Below the pieces are notes generated by a model. The model was not told the origin of the DNA and ran no database searches. It worked only from the letters and a program-made list of their open reading frames with translations. From Pseudomonas sp. HN11 (GTDB lineage Bacteria; Pseudomonadota; Gammaproteobacteria; Pseudomonadales; Pseudomonadaceae), in assembly GCF_021390155.1 (NCBI RefSeq), contig NZ_CP089985.1, positions 3,297,001-3,361,000 of the forward strand: a stretch of 64,000 nt of DNA. Reading direction: 5' to 3'. Positions 16,735 to 26,076 of this stretch are shown piece by piece. Position 1 is the first letter of the stretch, and each line of letters starts with the position of its first letter. The position numbers and the translations under genes are program-made.

Positions 16735-19692
16735 TCAGAACTGCCAGTTGAGGCTCAGCCCCACCCCCTGGGTTTTCTCACGGCCACCCCATTGGCCGCT
16801 GTAATCAAGATTGACCCGTGTGGCCGGGCTCAGCGCAAGGCTGGCCTGCACACCCACCAACGCGGCATCGCGCAGCAACGGCGAACTGCGCACGGCAAAT
16901 GACGGCCCGCCTGCGACAAACACCAAATGTTCTTCGGATTCGACGGCAGTGAGGCTGTGCTGCCACCCTAACGAACCGGAAAGCTGCAATTGCTGATGGT
17001 CATTGAGAGCAACGGTTTTCAGGGCCCGCATGCCGAGCGTGCTGAGCACGGCGTCGCGCCGATCGCTGCCACGCTCCAAGGCCGCGGCAGCGCCTTTTTC
17101 ATGAAACGCGTCACTGTCCAGGTGCACATAGGCCAGGTTGGCGAACGGCTCCAGTGCCAAGGATTGCAGGTTTATCCGGTAGGCTGCTTCGGTGAAGAGT
17201 TGCGCCGTGCGCGCATCCAGTTTGGTGCTCTGTTTACCGCTGACAGCGCCGTATTGCAGGTCACGCTTCACGTCACCGCGATGCCAGCTGTAGGCGCCAC
17301 CGCCACTGACGCGCCAATCGCCCAGCTCGCGCCCGACATACGCACCGAAGTGATAACTGTCGATGGACGCCGAGGAATGCGTGCCGCTGCCCATGCTCAA
17401 TGAGCTGTCGCTGTAACCGGCGACCAGGCCCACACGCGTTTGCTCGTCCAGCGCGCCATCGACCCCGCCCAGCAGGCCACCGAGGTAGGTGGTGAAACCC
17501 GCCGTCTCACTGCGGCTGTCACGCTTGCCCCAGGCGCCGAGTGCCTTGAGCCACAGGTTGCTTTCAGCGGCGACCGGCACATGGCGCAAACGCTCGCCCA
17601 CGGCGTCGCGCAGTTGTAGGCTGTCGTTGATCAGCAGGGTGCCGATCGCCGGGTAGATTTCACCGGACAGTTGCTGCAAGCCTTGTTGCGCGACCGCGAT
17701 GGAGTCCGACTGCAGCAGGCTTTCGTACACGGGGTTGCCCGCGCCCAATTGCTCGGCGGCAGCGGCTACGTTGCGCTGATTACGGGTCGCCGCCACGCTG
17801 GCGAAGGTGGCGTCATTGCGGACCACGTCCAACTGCACGCCGTCGGTGGCGTAACCCAGGGTGCCACCGAGGAACAGATAGTCGGGCAACACTTGGCCAA
17901 ATTGGCCCTGGATCCCCCCCGCCGCCTGGAGGATGGTGTACTGGCGGCCAATCAGAGTTTGCGCCTGCGCGCCGCTGAGCAGGGTCGGGCTGTTCTCCAG
18001 GGCCAGGGTGACGTTGCCGCCGCCCAGGATTGCCCTGCCGCCGGCGACGATACGGTCGCTGCGGGTGGGCGTGAGTTCCACCGCATACGTCGAACCTGCC
18101 CCCAGGTTCACGTCACCCGCCACCTGCAATGTGCCCACGGAGTTGCCCGGTGCCACGCGCCCCCCATGGTTGACCGACAGCGCGGCAATCCGGCCGGAGC
18201 CGCCCAGTGTGCCGCTGTCGTTGACCGTCACCGCAGACGTCAGCGAGCCATTGACCGTCAGCAGCCCGCCGTTGACGGTGGTCGCACCGCGATAGGTGCT
18301 GTCGCCGCTGAGTACCAGCGTCCCCGCGCCGGACTTGATCAGGCTGCCTTCATAAATCCGCGTCGCTGCTGCGTGATCGCGCGCTGTACCGATGGCGTAG
18401 TCCGTTTGGTCCTGCTGGCTGGCGCCGGCACCCACGCCGTTTTGCCAGCCCTTGTCGATCAGCGTCTGCTGCCACGCACTGTGCTCGGCAGCGTCTTCCG
18501 TCTGGCGCTGCAGCAGGGCCTGATCGGAGATGCCGTTGCTCCATGCATCGCCCTGCCCGGCCGCGAGGCTCACGTTCATCGGCCCGAGTAACTGCCCCGG
18601 CCCGTGCATCGCCCGGCCCAGGTCCGGCACGCCCCAACCCACGGTGGTGTTGGGCGCCTGGGTGATCGAACCATCGAGCTGCGTGGCGGTGGTCAGCAAC
18701 ACCTGCAACGCCTGCTCGTTGGTCATATAGGGGTAGCGTTCCATCACCAGAGCCAGCGCGCCGGTAGCATGGGGCGCCGACATCGAAGTGCCGGATTTGA
18801 CGCCATAACCGCCGTCGGGGATGGTGCTGTTGATCAATGCGCCGGGGGTGGAAATGCACCAGTATTTGGCAATGCCGCACCTGTTATATTTCTGGTTGTT
18901 GGCCTTGTCCAGGCCCGACACCGCGAGCCAGTGCCCTTCCAGTTCCGGCTGGAAATACGGCAACGCCGAGCGCACGCTGGCATTCGCGTAACCACTGTTG
19001 CCGGCGCTGAAGACGTTGATGACACCGGCCTTGGCCACGTCAGCCGCCGCATCCAGCCACGTGCCCTGGTTGTAGTGCTGGGCGTAGGCCGCATGCAGGT
19101 CGCCGAGGGTGCTGTAACTGACATCCTTGGGCTGGCTGCCCCAGCTGTTGTTGATCGCCCTCACACCGGAATCCACCAAGGCGCTGTACACCGCCTTGAA
19201 GTATTTGGGATCGGGCGTCGGGCCAAACAGGAAGCTGTCGTTGGCGTTGGTATTGCCTACGTAGAGTTGCGCGTTGTATGCCACGCCATGCATGCCTACA
19301 CCATCGCGGGCTGCGCCCATCGTGCCGGTGACATGAGTGCCGTGGGCGTCATTATTGGGGTTGAGCGCACCGGTGGTGCTGAAGGCGCTGCCATCCACGT
19401 AACTGCCGCTGGCGGTGACGGCGTGATAGCGGTCTTTGGAGGCTTCCGGGTGGTTGGGGTCGAAGCCCGAGTCCAGCGCGCCGATCTTCACCCCGCTGCC
19501 GGTTATACCGGCGGCGTAGGCTTCATCCGCTTTCATGCGTCCCAACCCCCAGTCACTCTGGAACTCGGTGGAGCGCCAACTGGCGGCGTTCCCTGGCTGG
19601 CCGCTCTCGGTGTAGGCCGCCTGCGCCGCAACGGACAACAGCAACAATGAACCGGCGGTAAACGGTTTGAAACGCGGTGAATCGGTAATCAT
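16735..19692 (-). CDS. pspA: Autotransporter subtilisin-like serine protease (first of a tandem pair)
   Basis: The start is put at the second ATG (MITDSPRFKPFTAGSLLLLS) because the AAGG ribosome binding site is nine bases before it and touches the ATG at 19701. The 985-residue protein has a signal peptide ending AAQA and an S8 protease with Asp near 71 (IGALDSGFDPNHPE), His near 116 (AHGTHVTGTMGA) and Ser near 302 (SGTSMSAPHATGALA). An autotransporter-associated repeat (SGAGTLVLSGDSTYRGATT) follows. The C-terminal barrel of about 270 residues ends GLSLNWQF. It shares long near-identical blocks with the next gene (for example LALENSPTLLSGAQAQ), showing tandem duplication. It lies 30 bases after aprF in the protease operon but, as an autotransporter, should not need AprDEF: it uses Sec and the Bam machinery. 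Confidence 0.93.
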   Translation of the reverse strand: MITDSPRFKPFTAGSLLLLSVAAQAAYTESGQPGNAASWRSTEFQSDWGLGRMKADEAYAAGITGSGVKIGALDSGFDPNHPEASKDRYHAVTASGSYVDGSAFSTTGALNPNNDAHGTHVTGTMGAARDGVGMHGVAYNAQLYVGNTNANDSFLFGPTPDPKYFKAVYSALVDSGVRAINNSWGSQPKDVSYSTLGDLHAAYAQHYNQGTWLDAAADVAKAGVINVFSAGNSGYANASVRSALPYFQPELEGHWLAVSGLDKANNQKYNRCGIAKYWCISTPGALINSTIPDGGYGVKSGTSMSAPHATGALALVMERYPYMTNEQALQVLLTTATQLDGSITQAPNTTVGWGVPDLGRAMHGPGQLLGPMNVSLAAGQGDAWSNGISDQALLQRQTEDAAEHSAWQQTLIDKGWQNGVGAGASQQDQTDYAIGTARDHAAATRIYEGSLIKSGAGTLVLSGDSTYRGATTVNGGLLTVNGSLTSAVTVNDSGTLGGSGRIAALSVNHGGRVAPGNSVGTLQVAGDVNLGAGSTYAVELTPTRSDRIVAGGRAILGGGNVTLALENSPTLLSGAQAQTLIGRQYTILQAAGGIQGQFGQVLPDYLFLGGTLGYATDGVQLDVVRNDATFASVAATRNQRNVAAAAEQLGAGNPVYESLLQSDSIAVAQQGLQQLSGEIYPAIGTLLINDSLQLRDAVGERLRHVPVAAESNLWLKALGAWGKRDSRSETAGFTTYLGGLLGGVDGALDEQTRVGLVAGYSDSSLSMGSGTHSSASIDSYHFGAYVGRELGDWRVSGGGAYSWHRGDVKRDLQYGAVSGKQSTKLDARTAQLFTEAAYRINLQSLALEPFANLAYVHLDSDAFHEKGAAAALERGSDRRDAVLSTLGMRALKTVALNDHQQLQLSGSLGWQHSLTAVESEEHLVFVAGGPSFAVRSSPLLRDAALVGVQASLALSPATRVNLDYSGQWGGREKTQGVGLSLNWQF

Positions 19693-19722
19693 CGAAACCA
19701 TCCTTATTGTTGTTATGCAGGC

Positions 19723-21057
19723 TTATTTCATCGGGCCGAACGCCTCATCGACCTTCGCCAGGTCGGTGTCTCGCAGGTTGCCGGCGTAGTAATGCAACTT
19801 GGTCCAGGCCATCAGGTAGTCGTAGCGCGCCTGTGCCAGGTCGCGGCGAGTGCTGTAGAGCTGCTGCTCGGCGTTCAGCGCATCAAGGTTGACCCGCTCG
19901 CCGCCGAGGATGCTTTGCTGGGTCGACACCACCAGCGCTTCGGCCGACACCAGCGCCTTCTGATACGCACGCAATTTGCTCACCCCCGACAGGCAGGCGC
20001 TGAACTGCCGACGCAGTTCGATCAGGGTTTCACGCGTCTTGCCCTCCAATTCGTACTCAGCCTGCTCCATGGCGCGGCTGGCCTGACGTGTGGACGCGGA
20101 GATACCGCCACCGGCATACAGCGGCAGGCTGACTTCGACGCCAATGGTGTTGGTGTCATAGCGCTGGTTGTAGGTGTTGCCGCTGTCGGACTCCTGCTGG
20201 CGCGAGCTGGCATAGGCCGTGACCTTGGGCAGATGCCCGGCGCGGTTGCGCTCCACTTCATAACGCGCCACCTCCAGGGCCTGGCGCTGGGAGGCCAGCG
20301 TGGGGTTATTGCTGATCGCCAGTTCATGCCAGGTGTCATAGTTGGCCGGCGTCAGGGTAAACGCGGCAAAGCCCTGGTTCAGCGGGGCCAGGTCATGAAT
20401 ATTGACGCTCTGTACGCCGATCAAGGCGCCCAGTTCCCGCAAGGACGCATCCTGTTCGTCCAAGGCTTGGATCTCTTCGGCGGTGGCTAATTCGTAGCGT
20501 GATTCGGCTTCCAGAATGTCCGTGCGGGTGCCCTCGCCTTGCTGGAACAAATGCTGGTTTTGCTGGAATTGCTGTTCGAACGCCTTCTTCTTGGCACGGG
20601 CGATGTCGATCTGGTCCTGGGCGAACAAGGCCTGGGTGTAGTACGTCAGCACCCGCACCAACAGCGCCTGGCTCTTGTCGCGAAAACTCTCATCGGCAAA
20701 CAGCGCTTGGGCCACGCCCTTGCGGTAATTGGCATAGGCCTCGTAGTCGAACAGCGGCTGCTGCAGGCTGAAGGTGGAGCCGTAGCTGTTGTAGTTGCGG
20801 TCGTCGTGGTAATTGCCGCCACGCCCGTCCGGCAAGGTGGCCTGGGAGTTGTTACGCCCCTTGTTGTAGTTGTACGAGAGCCTCGGTAACAGACCTGCGC
20901 GGCCAATGGCACGGTTTTCCAGGCCGGCGTCGCGCTCCTTGATGGCGCCGAGGAACACTGGATCGTTACGCAAGGCCTGCTCGTAGACATCGAACGGGCC
21001 CATGGCGGCCTGGGCACTCGCGCTGGTCAACAGCAAGGCGATAAACATGTGCTTCAT
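19723..21057 (-). CDS. aprF: Type I secretion outer membrane channel (TolC family)
   Basis: The 444-residue product is a TolC-family outer membrane factor with a signal peptide (MKHMFIALLLTSASAQA). It shows the two repeated helical halves with family blocks such as NPTLASQRQALEVARYEVE, GVEVSLPLYAGGGISAS and GERVNLDALNAEQQLYSTRR. The ATG at 21057 is preferred over that at 21063 because GAGG lies seven bases before it; the first ATG is one base from the GAGG and overlaps the aprE stop. AprF joins AprD and AprE to form a continuous channel from cytoplasm to medium for AprA and TliA. Tight overlap with aprE confirms co-transcription. Confidence 0.95.
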   Translation of the reverse strand: MKHMFIALLLTSASAQAAMGPFDVYEQALRNDPVFLGAIKERDAGLENRAIGRAGLLPRLSYNYNKGRNNSQATLPDGRGGNYHDDRNYNSYGSTFSLQQPLFDYEAYANYRKGVAQALFADESFRDKSQALLVRVLTYYTQALFAQDQIDIARAKKKAFEQQFQQNQHLFQQGEGTRTDILEAESRYELATAEEIQALDEQDASLRELGALIGVQSVNIHDLAPLNQGFAAFTLTPANYDTWHELAISNNPTLASQRQALEVARYEVERNRAGHLPKVTAYASSRQQESDSGNTYNQRYDTNTIGVEVSLPLYAGGGISASTRQASRAMEQAEYELEGKTRETLIELRRQFSACLSGVSKLRAYQKALVSAEALVVSTQQSILGGERVNLDALNAEQQLYSTRRDLAQARYDYLMAWTKLHYYAGNLRDTDLAKVDEAFGPMK

Positions 21058-21059
21058 GC

Positions 21060-22373
21060 TCATTCCTCGGTCAACGCGGAGCCGGAGCGGTCGAGCAGCG
21101 GCTTGAACAGGTAATTGAGCAACGAACGCTCGCCGGTGCGCACGAACATCTCGGCGGGCATGCCGGGCTTGATCACCAGCCCGTGGAGTTTTTCCAGGGC
21201 CGCGTCGCTGACCGTGGTGCGCAGTACGTAATAGGGCGCGCCGGTTTTTTCATCGAGCATCTGGTCGGCCGATATCAGGCTGACCTCCCCCGGCACCCGC
21301 GGTGTTCGGCTCTGGTTGAACGCGGTGAACAGGATATCGACCGGCAGGTGCGTGCCGACCTTGTCGACCAAATGCACCGGCAAATGCCCTTCCACCTCCA
21401 GGCGTGTGTCCTGGGGCACGATCTCCAGCAAGGTCTCACCGGCTCGCACTACGGCGCCTTCGGTGTGCACACTGAGATTGACCGCGATGCCATCCGCCGG
21501 GGCGTTGATTTCGCTGTGCTGCAGGTCGAACCCCGCCGAGGTGAGTTGCTGCTCCAGGGTCAGGCTGCGCAGTTGCGCATCGGCCAACTGGCTGCGCACT
21601 TCCTTCTGGTATTCCTCGCTGTGCTGTTGCAATTTCAGGCGCGATTCGAGGATGCCCTGCTCCACCCGGCCACTTTCGCCGGTGTTCTGCGCCAGGTCCT
21701 GTTGCACCTGGGATAACTGCCGCTGGTAGTCCATCAGCCGGTTGCGCGGGATGTAGCCGTTGTCCGCCAAGGGCTGCAGATTGCTCAGTTGGTCACGCAG
21801 GGATTGCGCCTGGGCAGTCAGGTCGCTGCGGGCACGACGCATGCCCCCCAACTGCGCCGTGGCGCCTTCGATGTTGGCGCGGATACCGGCCTGTTCGCGG
21901 GCAAAGGCTTCGCGACGGCTGCTGAACAACTGGCGCTGACCTTCCAGCACCAACGCCAGGGCGGGGTCGGGATTGGCGCTCAGTTCAGCGGGAAAGCTGA
22001 TGCTGGTGTGGTTATCCCGCTCGCTCTGCCAGCGCGCCACGCTGGCCCAGGCCATGCGGTACTGGGCTTGCAGGGACTGCACGTCGGCCTGATGCTGGGT
22101 CTGATCGAGACGAAACAGCGGCTGGCCTTGCTTAACCCGTTCGCCCTCCTTCACCAAAATCCGGCTGACCACGCCGGGGCTCAGGGTTTGCACCGCCTTG
22201 CGCTTACCCGATACCACTACGGTGCCCTGCACCGCAATCCCCTGGTCCAGCGGCGCCAGGCTGGCCCACAGAAAGAAGCCACCGGCGCCAACCACCGTCA
22301 GCAACCAGCCCATGCGGGCGAAAAACTTGGCGTCGCGCTCTTTGAAGCCTGGTTCAAACGTGATGCTGCTCAT
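21060..22373 (-). CDS. aprE: Type I secretion periplasmic adaptor (HlyD family)
   Basis: This 437-residue membrane fusion protein has a short cytoplasmic N-terminus, one membrane helix (WLLTVVGAGGFFLWASLAP) and a lipoyl-like half (GIAVQGTVVVSGKRKAVQT, GGVVSRILVKEGERVKQGQ-type motif). A long coiled-coil hairpin spans about residues 100-290, and the conserved C-terminal segment FTAFNQSRTPRVPGEVSLIS is typical of HlyD/PrtE proteins. Its ATG overlaps the aprD stop (ATGA) and its own stop overlaps the region of the aprF start, so the three secretion genes are translationally coupled. It bridges the AprD transporter and the AprF channel. Confidence 0.95.
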   Translation of the reverse strand: MSSITFEPGFKERDAKFFARMGWLLTVVGAGGFFLWASLAPLDQGIAVQGTVVVSGKRKAVQTLSPGVVSRILVKEGERVKQGQPLFRLDQTQHQADVQSLQAQYRMAWASVARWQSERDNHTSISFPAELSANPDPALALVLEGQRQLFSSRREAFAREQAGIRANIEGATAQLGGMRRARSDLTAQAQSLRDQLSNLQPLADNGYIPRNRLMDYQRQLSQVQQDLAQNTGESGRVEQGILESRLKLQQHSEEYQKEVRSQLADAQLRSLTLEQQLTSAGFDLQHSEINAPADGIAVNLSVHTEGAVVRAGETLLEIVPQDTRLEVEGHLPVHLVDKVGTHLPVDILFTAFNQSRTPRVPGEVSLISADQMLDEKTGAPYYVLRTTVSDAALEKLHGLVIKPGMPAEMFVRTGERSLLNYLFKPLLDRSGSALTEE

Positions 22374-24121
22374 GCGCCTGGATTCCTTCCGGCCTGGTAC
22401 TGACGACTGAAACTCACGCCCGGTTTCTCTTTAGGCGGCTCCTGCTGGCCGGACAACGCCCGCAGCACCTCCTGACTCGGCCCGAACGCCTGCAAATGCC
22501 CTTCGCTGAGCACCAGCAACTTGTCGGCCTGGGCCAGCGCTGAAGACCGATGGGTCACCAGCACCACGCTGCTGCCCTGGGCTTTCATCTGCACAATGGC
22601 GCTGGCCAAGGCCGCTTCGCCGACGGTGTCGAGGTTGGAATTGGGCTCATCCAGCACGATCAGGCGTGGCCCGCCATACAGCGCGCGTGCCAACGCCACC
22701 CGCTGTTTCTGTCCGCCGGACAGGCCGCCGCCGTTGTCGCCCAGCACCGTGTCGTAGCCCTGGGGCAAGCGCAGGATCAGTTCATGCACACCGGCCTGCT
22801 GCGCGGCACGCACCACGGATTCGGGATCAGCCTGGCGAAAACGCGCGATGTTGTCGGCAATGCTGCCGCTGAACAGTTCGATGTCCTGGGGCAGATAGCC
22901 GATGTGGGGACCGAGGTCGTCGCGGTCCCAGCGATGAATGTCCGCGCCATCCAGGCGCACCGTTCCGGCCAGCGTCGGCCATACGCCCACCAGCACACGG
23001 GCCAGGGTGGATTTGCCGGAGCCCGAGGCACCAAGAACCCCGAGCACTTCACCCGCGCCGAGATTGAAACTGACTTGATGCAAGGTCGCCATCCGCCGCC
23101 CGGGCGGGCCTGCACTGACCTGTTCGAAGCTGACCTGGCCCTTGGGCGCCGGCAGTTTCATCTGCTCGACTTCCGGCGCAAACTCGCGCAACAGATCGTC
23201 CAGCCGCTGGTAGGCCAACTTGGCCGAGCTCCATTGCTTCCACACCGCAATCAACTGGTCGATAGGGCTGAGCACCCGCCCCATCAGAATGGAACCGGCA
23301 ATCATCATCCCGGCGGTCATCTCGCCCCGGATCACCAGCAACGCCCCCAGGCCCAGCACCAATGATTGCAGGCACAGGCGCAGGGACTTGCTCAGGGCGG
23401 TCACCACCGAACCGGTATCACTGGCCTGGTTTTGCAGGCCGAGAAACTGCGAATGCACCGCAAACCAGCGCTGGCGCAGCGCACCGAGCATCCCCATGGC
23501 CTGGATCGTCTCGGCATTGTGCAAGTGGCTGGTGGCCAATTGCGTGGATTGCTGGGAATAACCACTGGCCTCGCCCAGCGGCTTTTTGGTCAGGTATTCA
23601 TTCAGGCAGGCGAGTCCGATCAACAACACCGCGCCCGCCGTGGCCAACACTCCGAGCCACACGTTGAACAGGAAAATCACAAACAGGTAGATGGGAAACC
23701 ACGGCGCATCGAAAAACGCGAACAGCGCCGGGCCGGTGATGAATTGGCGGATATGGGTCAAATCGCCCAGGGATTGCCCGGCATGTCCCTGCCCGCGTTG
23801 CAGGTTGCGTTCAAACGCGGCCTTGTACACGCGCAGGTTGAAACGCCGCTCCAACTGGCTGCCGATACGAATCACGATAAAACTGCGGATCACCTCGAGC
23901 GTGCCGATGAAAGCGAAGAAGCCTACGACCATCAGCGTCAACATCACCAGAGTGGTTTCATTCTGGGAGGACAGCACGCGGTCATACACTTGCAGCATGT
24001 AAATCGACGGCACCAGCATCAGCAGGTTAATCAATGCAGTGAAACAGCCCACACTGATCAAAATACGTTTGTATTCACCCAGCGCCTTGAATAACGGCGC
24101 GACGGCATGGGACTTCGCCAT
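22370..24121 (-). CDS. aprD: Type I secretion ABC transporter (permease-ATPase)
   Basis: The ATG starting MAKSHAVAPLFKALGEYKRI is chosen; it has GGAAGA upstream and agrees with the family start. The 583-residue protein has an N-terminal membrane domain (about residues 15-300) with hydrophobic segments such as VGCFTALINLLMLVPSIYML. The C-terminal nucleotide-binding domain carries Walker A GASGSGKST, signature LSGGQKQR and Walker B RLIVLDEPNSNLD. It lacks an N-terminal C39 peptidase domain, as expected for substrates with uncleaved C-terminal signals. It powers secretion of AprA and TliA. The gene starts about 100 bases after inh in the same operon. Confidence 0.95.
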   Translation of the reverse strand: MAKSHAVAPLFKALGEYKRILISVGCFTALINLLMLVPSIYMLQVYDRVLSSQNETTLVMLTLMVVGFFAFIGTLEVIRSFIVIRIGSQLERRFNLRVYKAAFERNLQRGQGHAGQSLGDLTHIRQFITGPALFAFFDAPWFPIYLFVIFLFNVWLGVLATAGAVLLIGLACLNEYLTKKPLGEASGYSQQSTQLATSHLHNAETIQAMGMLGALRQRWFAVHSQFLGLQNQASDTGSVVTALSKSLRLCLQSLVLGLGALLVIRGEMTAGMMIAGSILMGRVLSPIDQLIAVWKQWSSAKLAYQRLDDLLREFAPEVEQMKLPAPKGQVSFEQVSAGPPGRRMATLHQVSFNLGAGEVLGVLGASGSGKSTLARVLVGVWPTLAGTVRLDGADIHRWDRDDLGPHIGYLPQDIELFSGSIADNIARFRQADPESVVRAAQQAGVHELILRLPQGYDTVLGDNGGGLSGGQKQRVALARALYGGPRLIVLDEPNSNLDTVGEAALASAIVQMKAQGSSVVLVTHRSSALAQADKLLVLSEGHLQAFGPSQEVLRALSGQQEPPKEKPGVSFSRQYQAGRNPGA

Positions 24122-24203
24122 GTTTTCTGATCTTCCCTGAAACAAATTACGCGCACTAGCTGTCCCATCCCCGAATAACGGCGCGGTTAACTAATACATT
24201 CAA

Positions 24204-24219
24204 GTTATAGGCTTATAAC
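24204..24219. repeat. Small inverted repeat between inh and aprD
   Basis: GTTATAGGCTTATAAC is a 16-base inverted repeat with six-base arms lying in the about 100-base gap between the inh stop and the aprD start. It has no T run. It could be an RNA stem that adjusts expression of the secretion genes relative to inh, or be fortuitous. Confidence 0.3.
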
Positions 24220-24224
24220 GGCAA

Positions 24225-24593
24225 CTAAGGTGTGCGTTTCAATACAACTTCAAGGCCGGTGGGCGTACGCCCCTTGTATTCACCTTCTTTCTGCCGATTG
24301 AGGTGAGTAATACCGCTGCCTTCGGCGTTCATCAACCAGATGCCATCCGGTGTTGGGGTCCAGCTCAGGGGTTTATCACCCAGCCATTGCGCCACACAGG
24401 CCACATCACCAGCCAGGGCATTCGCCGACTCCAGCAGGTCCAATGCGCACACTTGGTCCTGTTGACGCAATTGCCAGTGGCCGGCCAATTGGGCACTGGT
24501 GGGTAATACAAGACTGCTCGCCATTACGTGGGCTCCTGCCGACACGAACATCACCTGCAACACGCCGGTGATCACTTTGAAAAAACACTGCAT
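24225..24593 (-). CDS. inh: Periplasmic inhibitor of alkaline protease
   Basis: A 122-residue protein with a signal peptide and a mature domain of about 98 residues starting near SSLVLPTSAQLAGHWQL. Two cysteines (QVCALDL and GDVACVAQWL) are placed to form the disulfide of the Inh/AprI family; the conserved N-terminal segment of the mature chain plugs the serralysin active site. The ATG at 24593 is chosen because GGAG lies seven bases before it; a GTG six bases further upstream fits less well. Inh protects the periplasm against AprA that goes astray. It sits directly after aprA, separated by a strong hairpin that should lower its expression relative to the protease. Confidence 0.95.
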   Translation of the reverse strand: MQCFFKVITGVLQVMFVSAGAHVMASSLVLPTSAQLAGHWQLRQQDQVCALDLLESANALAGDVACVAQWLGDKPLSWTPTPDGIWLMNAEGSGITHLNRQKEGEYKGRTPTGLEVVLKRTP

Positions 24594-24610
24594 CTTCACG
24601 CTCCATCGGT

Positions 24611-24635
24611 AAAGCGCGACGCCGAAGCGCCGCGC
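24611..24635 (-). terminator. Attenuator-like hairpin between aprA and inh
   Basis: Read leftward, GCGCGGCGCTTCGGCGTCGC continues as GCTTT: a nine-pair stem with one G-U pair and a UUCG-type loop followed by only three T. It lies eight bases after the aprA stop. The short T run suggests partial termination or 3'-end protection of the aprA transcript rather than a full stop, since the secretion genes lie downstream. Confidence 0.72.
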
Positions 24636-24642
24636 CCGTGCA

Positions 24643-26076
24643 TCACGCCACGATGTCGCTGACCGCAGCCTGGCCGACGGTGGTGACGAGGAAATCCGCC
24701 ACGCCGTGCCCGGAGAAGTCCACTGCCAAGGTGCCCAGATTGGTGCCTGCGGTGTAGGTCAGTACAGCATCGCCGGCATGCCCGGTGAAGGCATTGACGA
24801 AGGTCAGACCTGCGCCCTTGGTAATGCCGGACAGGTCGATCTTGTCGGAACCTGAGGTAAAGTCAAAGATCTTGTCCGCAGCGCCTGGCTTGGAGTCGGA
24901 ACTGGCACCGAACACAAAAGTGTCGCTGCCCGCGCCGCCCCACAACTGGTCCGCACCGCCGCCGCCGTAGATGAGGTCGTTGCCGGCCCCACCCTTGATG
25001 ACGTTGGCCGCGTTGTTGCCGATGATCAGGTCGTTACCCGCACCGCCGAACGCATTCTCGACGGTCACGCCCTTGGCGATGGACACATTGCCCACCAGGC
25101 CGCCAACGTCGGAGAACGACGCTTCATTGAGGTTGATCTTCTGGTTCTGGGTGAAGCCGGAGAAGTCCAGGGTGTCGTTGCCACCCCCGTCCCACACCGA
25201 GAACACCAGCTTGTCAGCATTGGAGGTGGCGCTGAGGAAATCACGCCCGGTGTTGGAGTTGAAGCCGTAGGTGGTGTCGCCGGCACGGGTGTTGTAGTTG
25301 GCGCCGTAGAGCTTCTGGATCGCCGCGATGTCGTCGATCAGCGGGCCGGACGCGTAAGCTTCGACGCCGCCTTTGCTGAAGTTCTGGTGGGTGTTGCTCT
25401 CGCTCCAGTAGCTCATCAAGCTGTAGCCGCGCGTGTCCTGTCCATAGGTCGCGTCGTTGTAGGTCGGGTTGCCGTTGCCGGCGTTGTAGTCGCCAGGGTG
25501 AGCCAGGCCCAGAGTGTGGCCGATTTCGTGGGTCAGGGTCTGCCGGCCATAGTTGTTCAGGTCCGGGGTCTTGTTTGGCGTGTAGCTGTTGTTGGTCAGG
25601 TACCACGAGGTGCCGTCGTAGCCTGCGCCGGTGCCGGGCAGGTAGGCGAAGGCCGCGGCGCCGTCCTGGCCGCTGCTGTAGTTGCCGAAGGTCATGTGGC
25701 CGTCACCGCCGCTGGCTCTCTCGGTAAAGGTGACGTTGGCCACATCCGCCCAGGATTGCATGGCCAATACGGCCTGTGCTTTCTGCTGGGCGTTGAACTG
25801 GCTGAAACCCGAGATGCCATGTTTGTTCATGGTGCTCGAAGAGGCCGAGGTCAGGAAGGTGTAGGTCAGGTCGATCTTGCCGTTGCCGTCAAAGTCCCGG
25901 TACGCGGCGCCGTCGCGCAGCAGTTGGGTTGCTGCCTGGTCAACGGTATAGGAGGGTTTGCCATTGACCGTGAGGTTGCCGCCACGATCGTACAGATGGC
26001 TGAAGCTATCGATTTGCGAGTAAGCGGTGCTGGCTTGCGCCGCCGACACGATAGCCTTGTCTTTTACTTTTGACAT
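24643..26076 (-). CDS. aprA: Extracellular alkaline metalloprotease (serralysin)
   Basis: This 477-residue serralysin (AprA/AprX) has no N-terminal signal peptide. The zinc site [12 protein letters not shown] is near residues 182-193, and the methionine turn follows in YSLMSYWSE. Glycine-rich RTX repeats ([40 protein letters not shown]) bind calcium. The C-terminal end [10 protein letters not shown] is the type I secretion signal ending in a D-hydrophobic-V-A pattern. It is exported by AprDEF, folds outside with calcium, and degrades extracellular proteins; in milk-borne strains it is the main spoilage protease. It is the first gene of the operon. Its ribosome binding site is embedded in an RsmA-type motif, which points to post-transcriptional control by the Gac/Rsm cascade. 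Confidence 0.97.
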   Translation of the reverse strand: MSKVKDKAIVSAAQASTAYSQIDSFSHLYDRGGNLTVNGKPSYTVDQAATQLLRDGAAYRDFDGNGKIDLTYTFLTSASSSTMNKHGISGFSQFNAQQKAQAVLAMQSWADVANVTFTERASGGDGHMTFGNYSSGQDGAAAFAYLPGTGAGYDGTSWYLTNNSYTPNKTPDLNNYGRQTLTHEIGHTLGLAHPGDYNAGNGNPTYNDATYGQDTRGYSLMSYWSESNTHQNFSKGGVEAYASGPLIDDIAAIQKLYGANYNTRAGDTTYGFNSNTGRDFLSATSNADKLVFSVWDGGGNDTLDFSGFTQNQKINLNEASFSDVGGLVGNVSIAKGVTVENAFGGAGNDLIIGNNAANVIKGGAGNDLIYGGGGADQLWGGAGSDTFVFGASSDSKPGAADKIFDFTSGSDKIDLSGITKGAGLTFVNAFTGHAGDAVLTYTAGTNLGTLAVDFSGHGVADFLVTTVGQAAVSDIVA

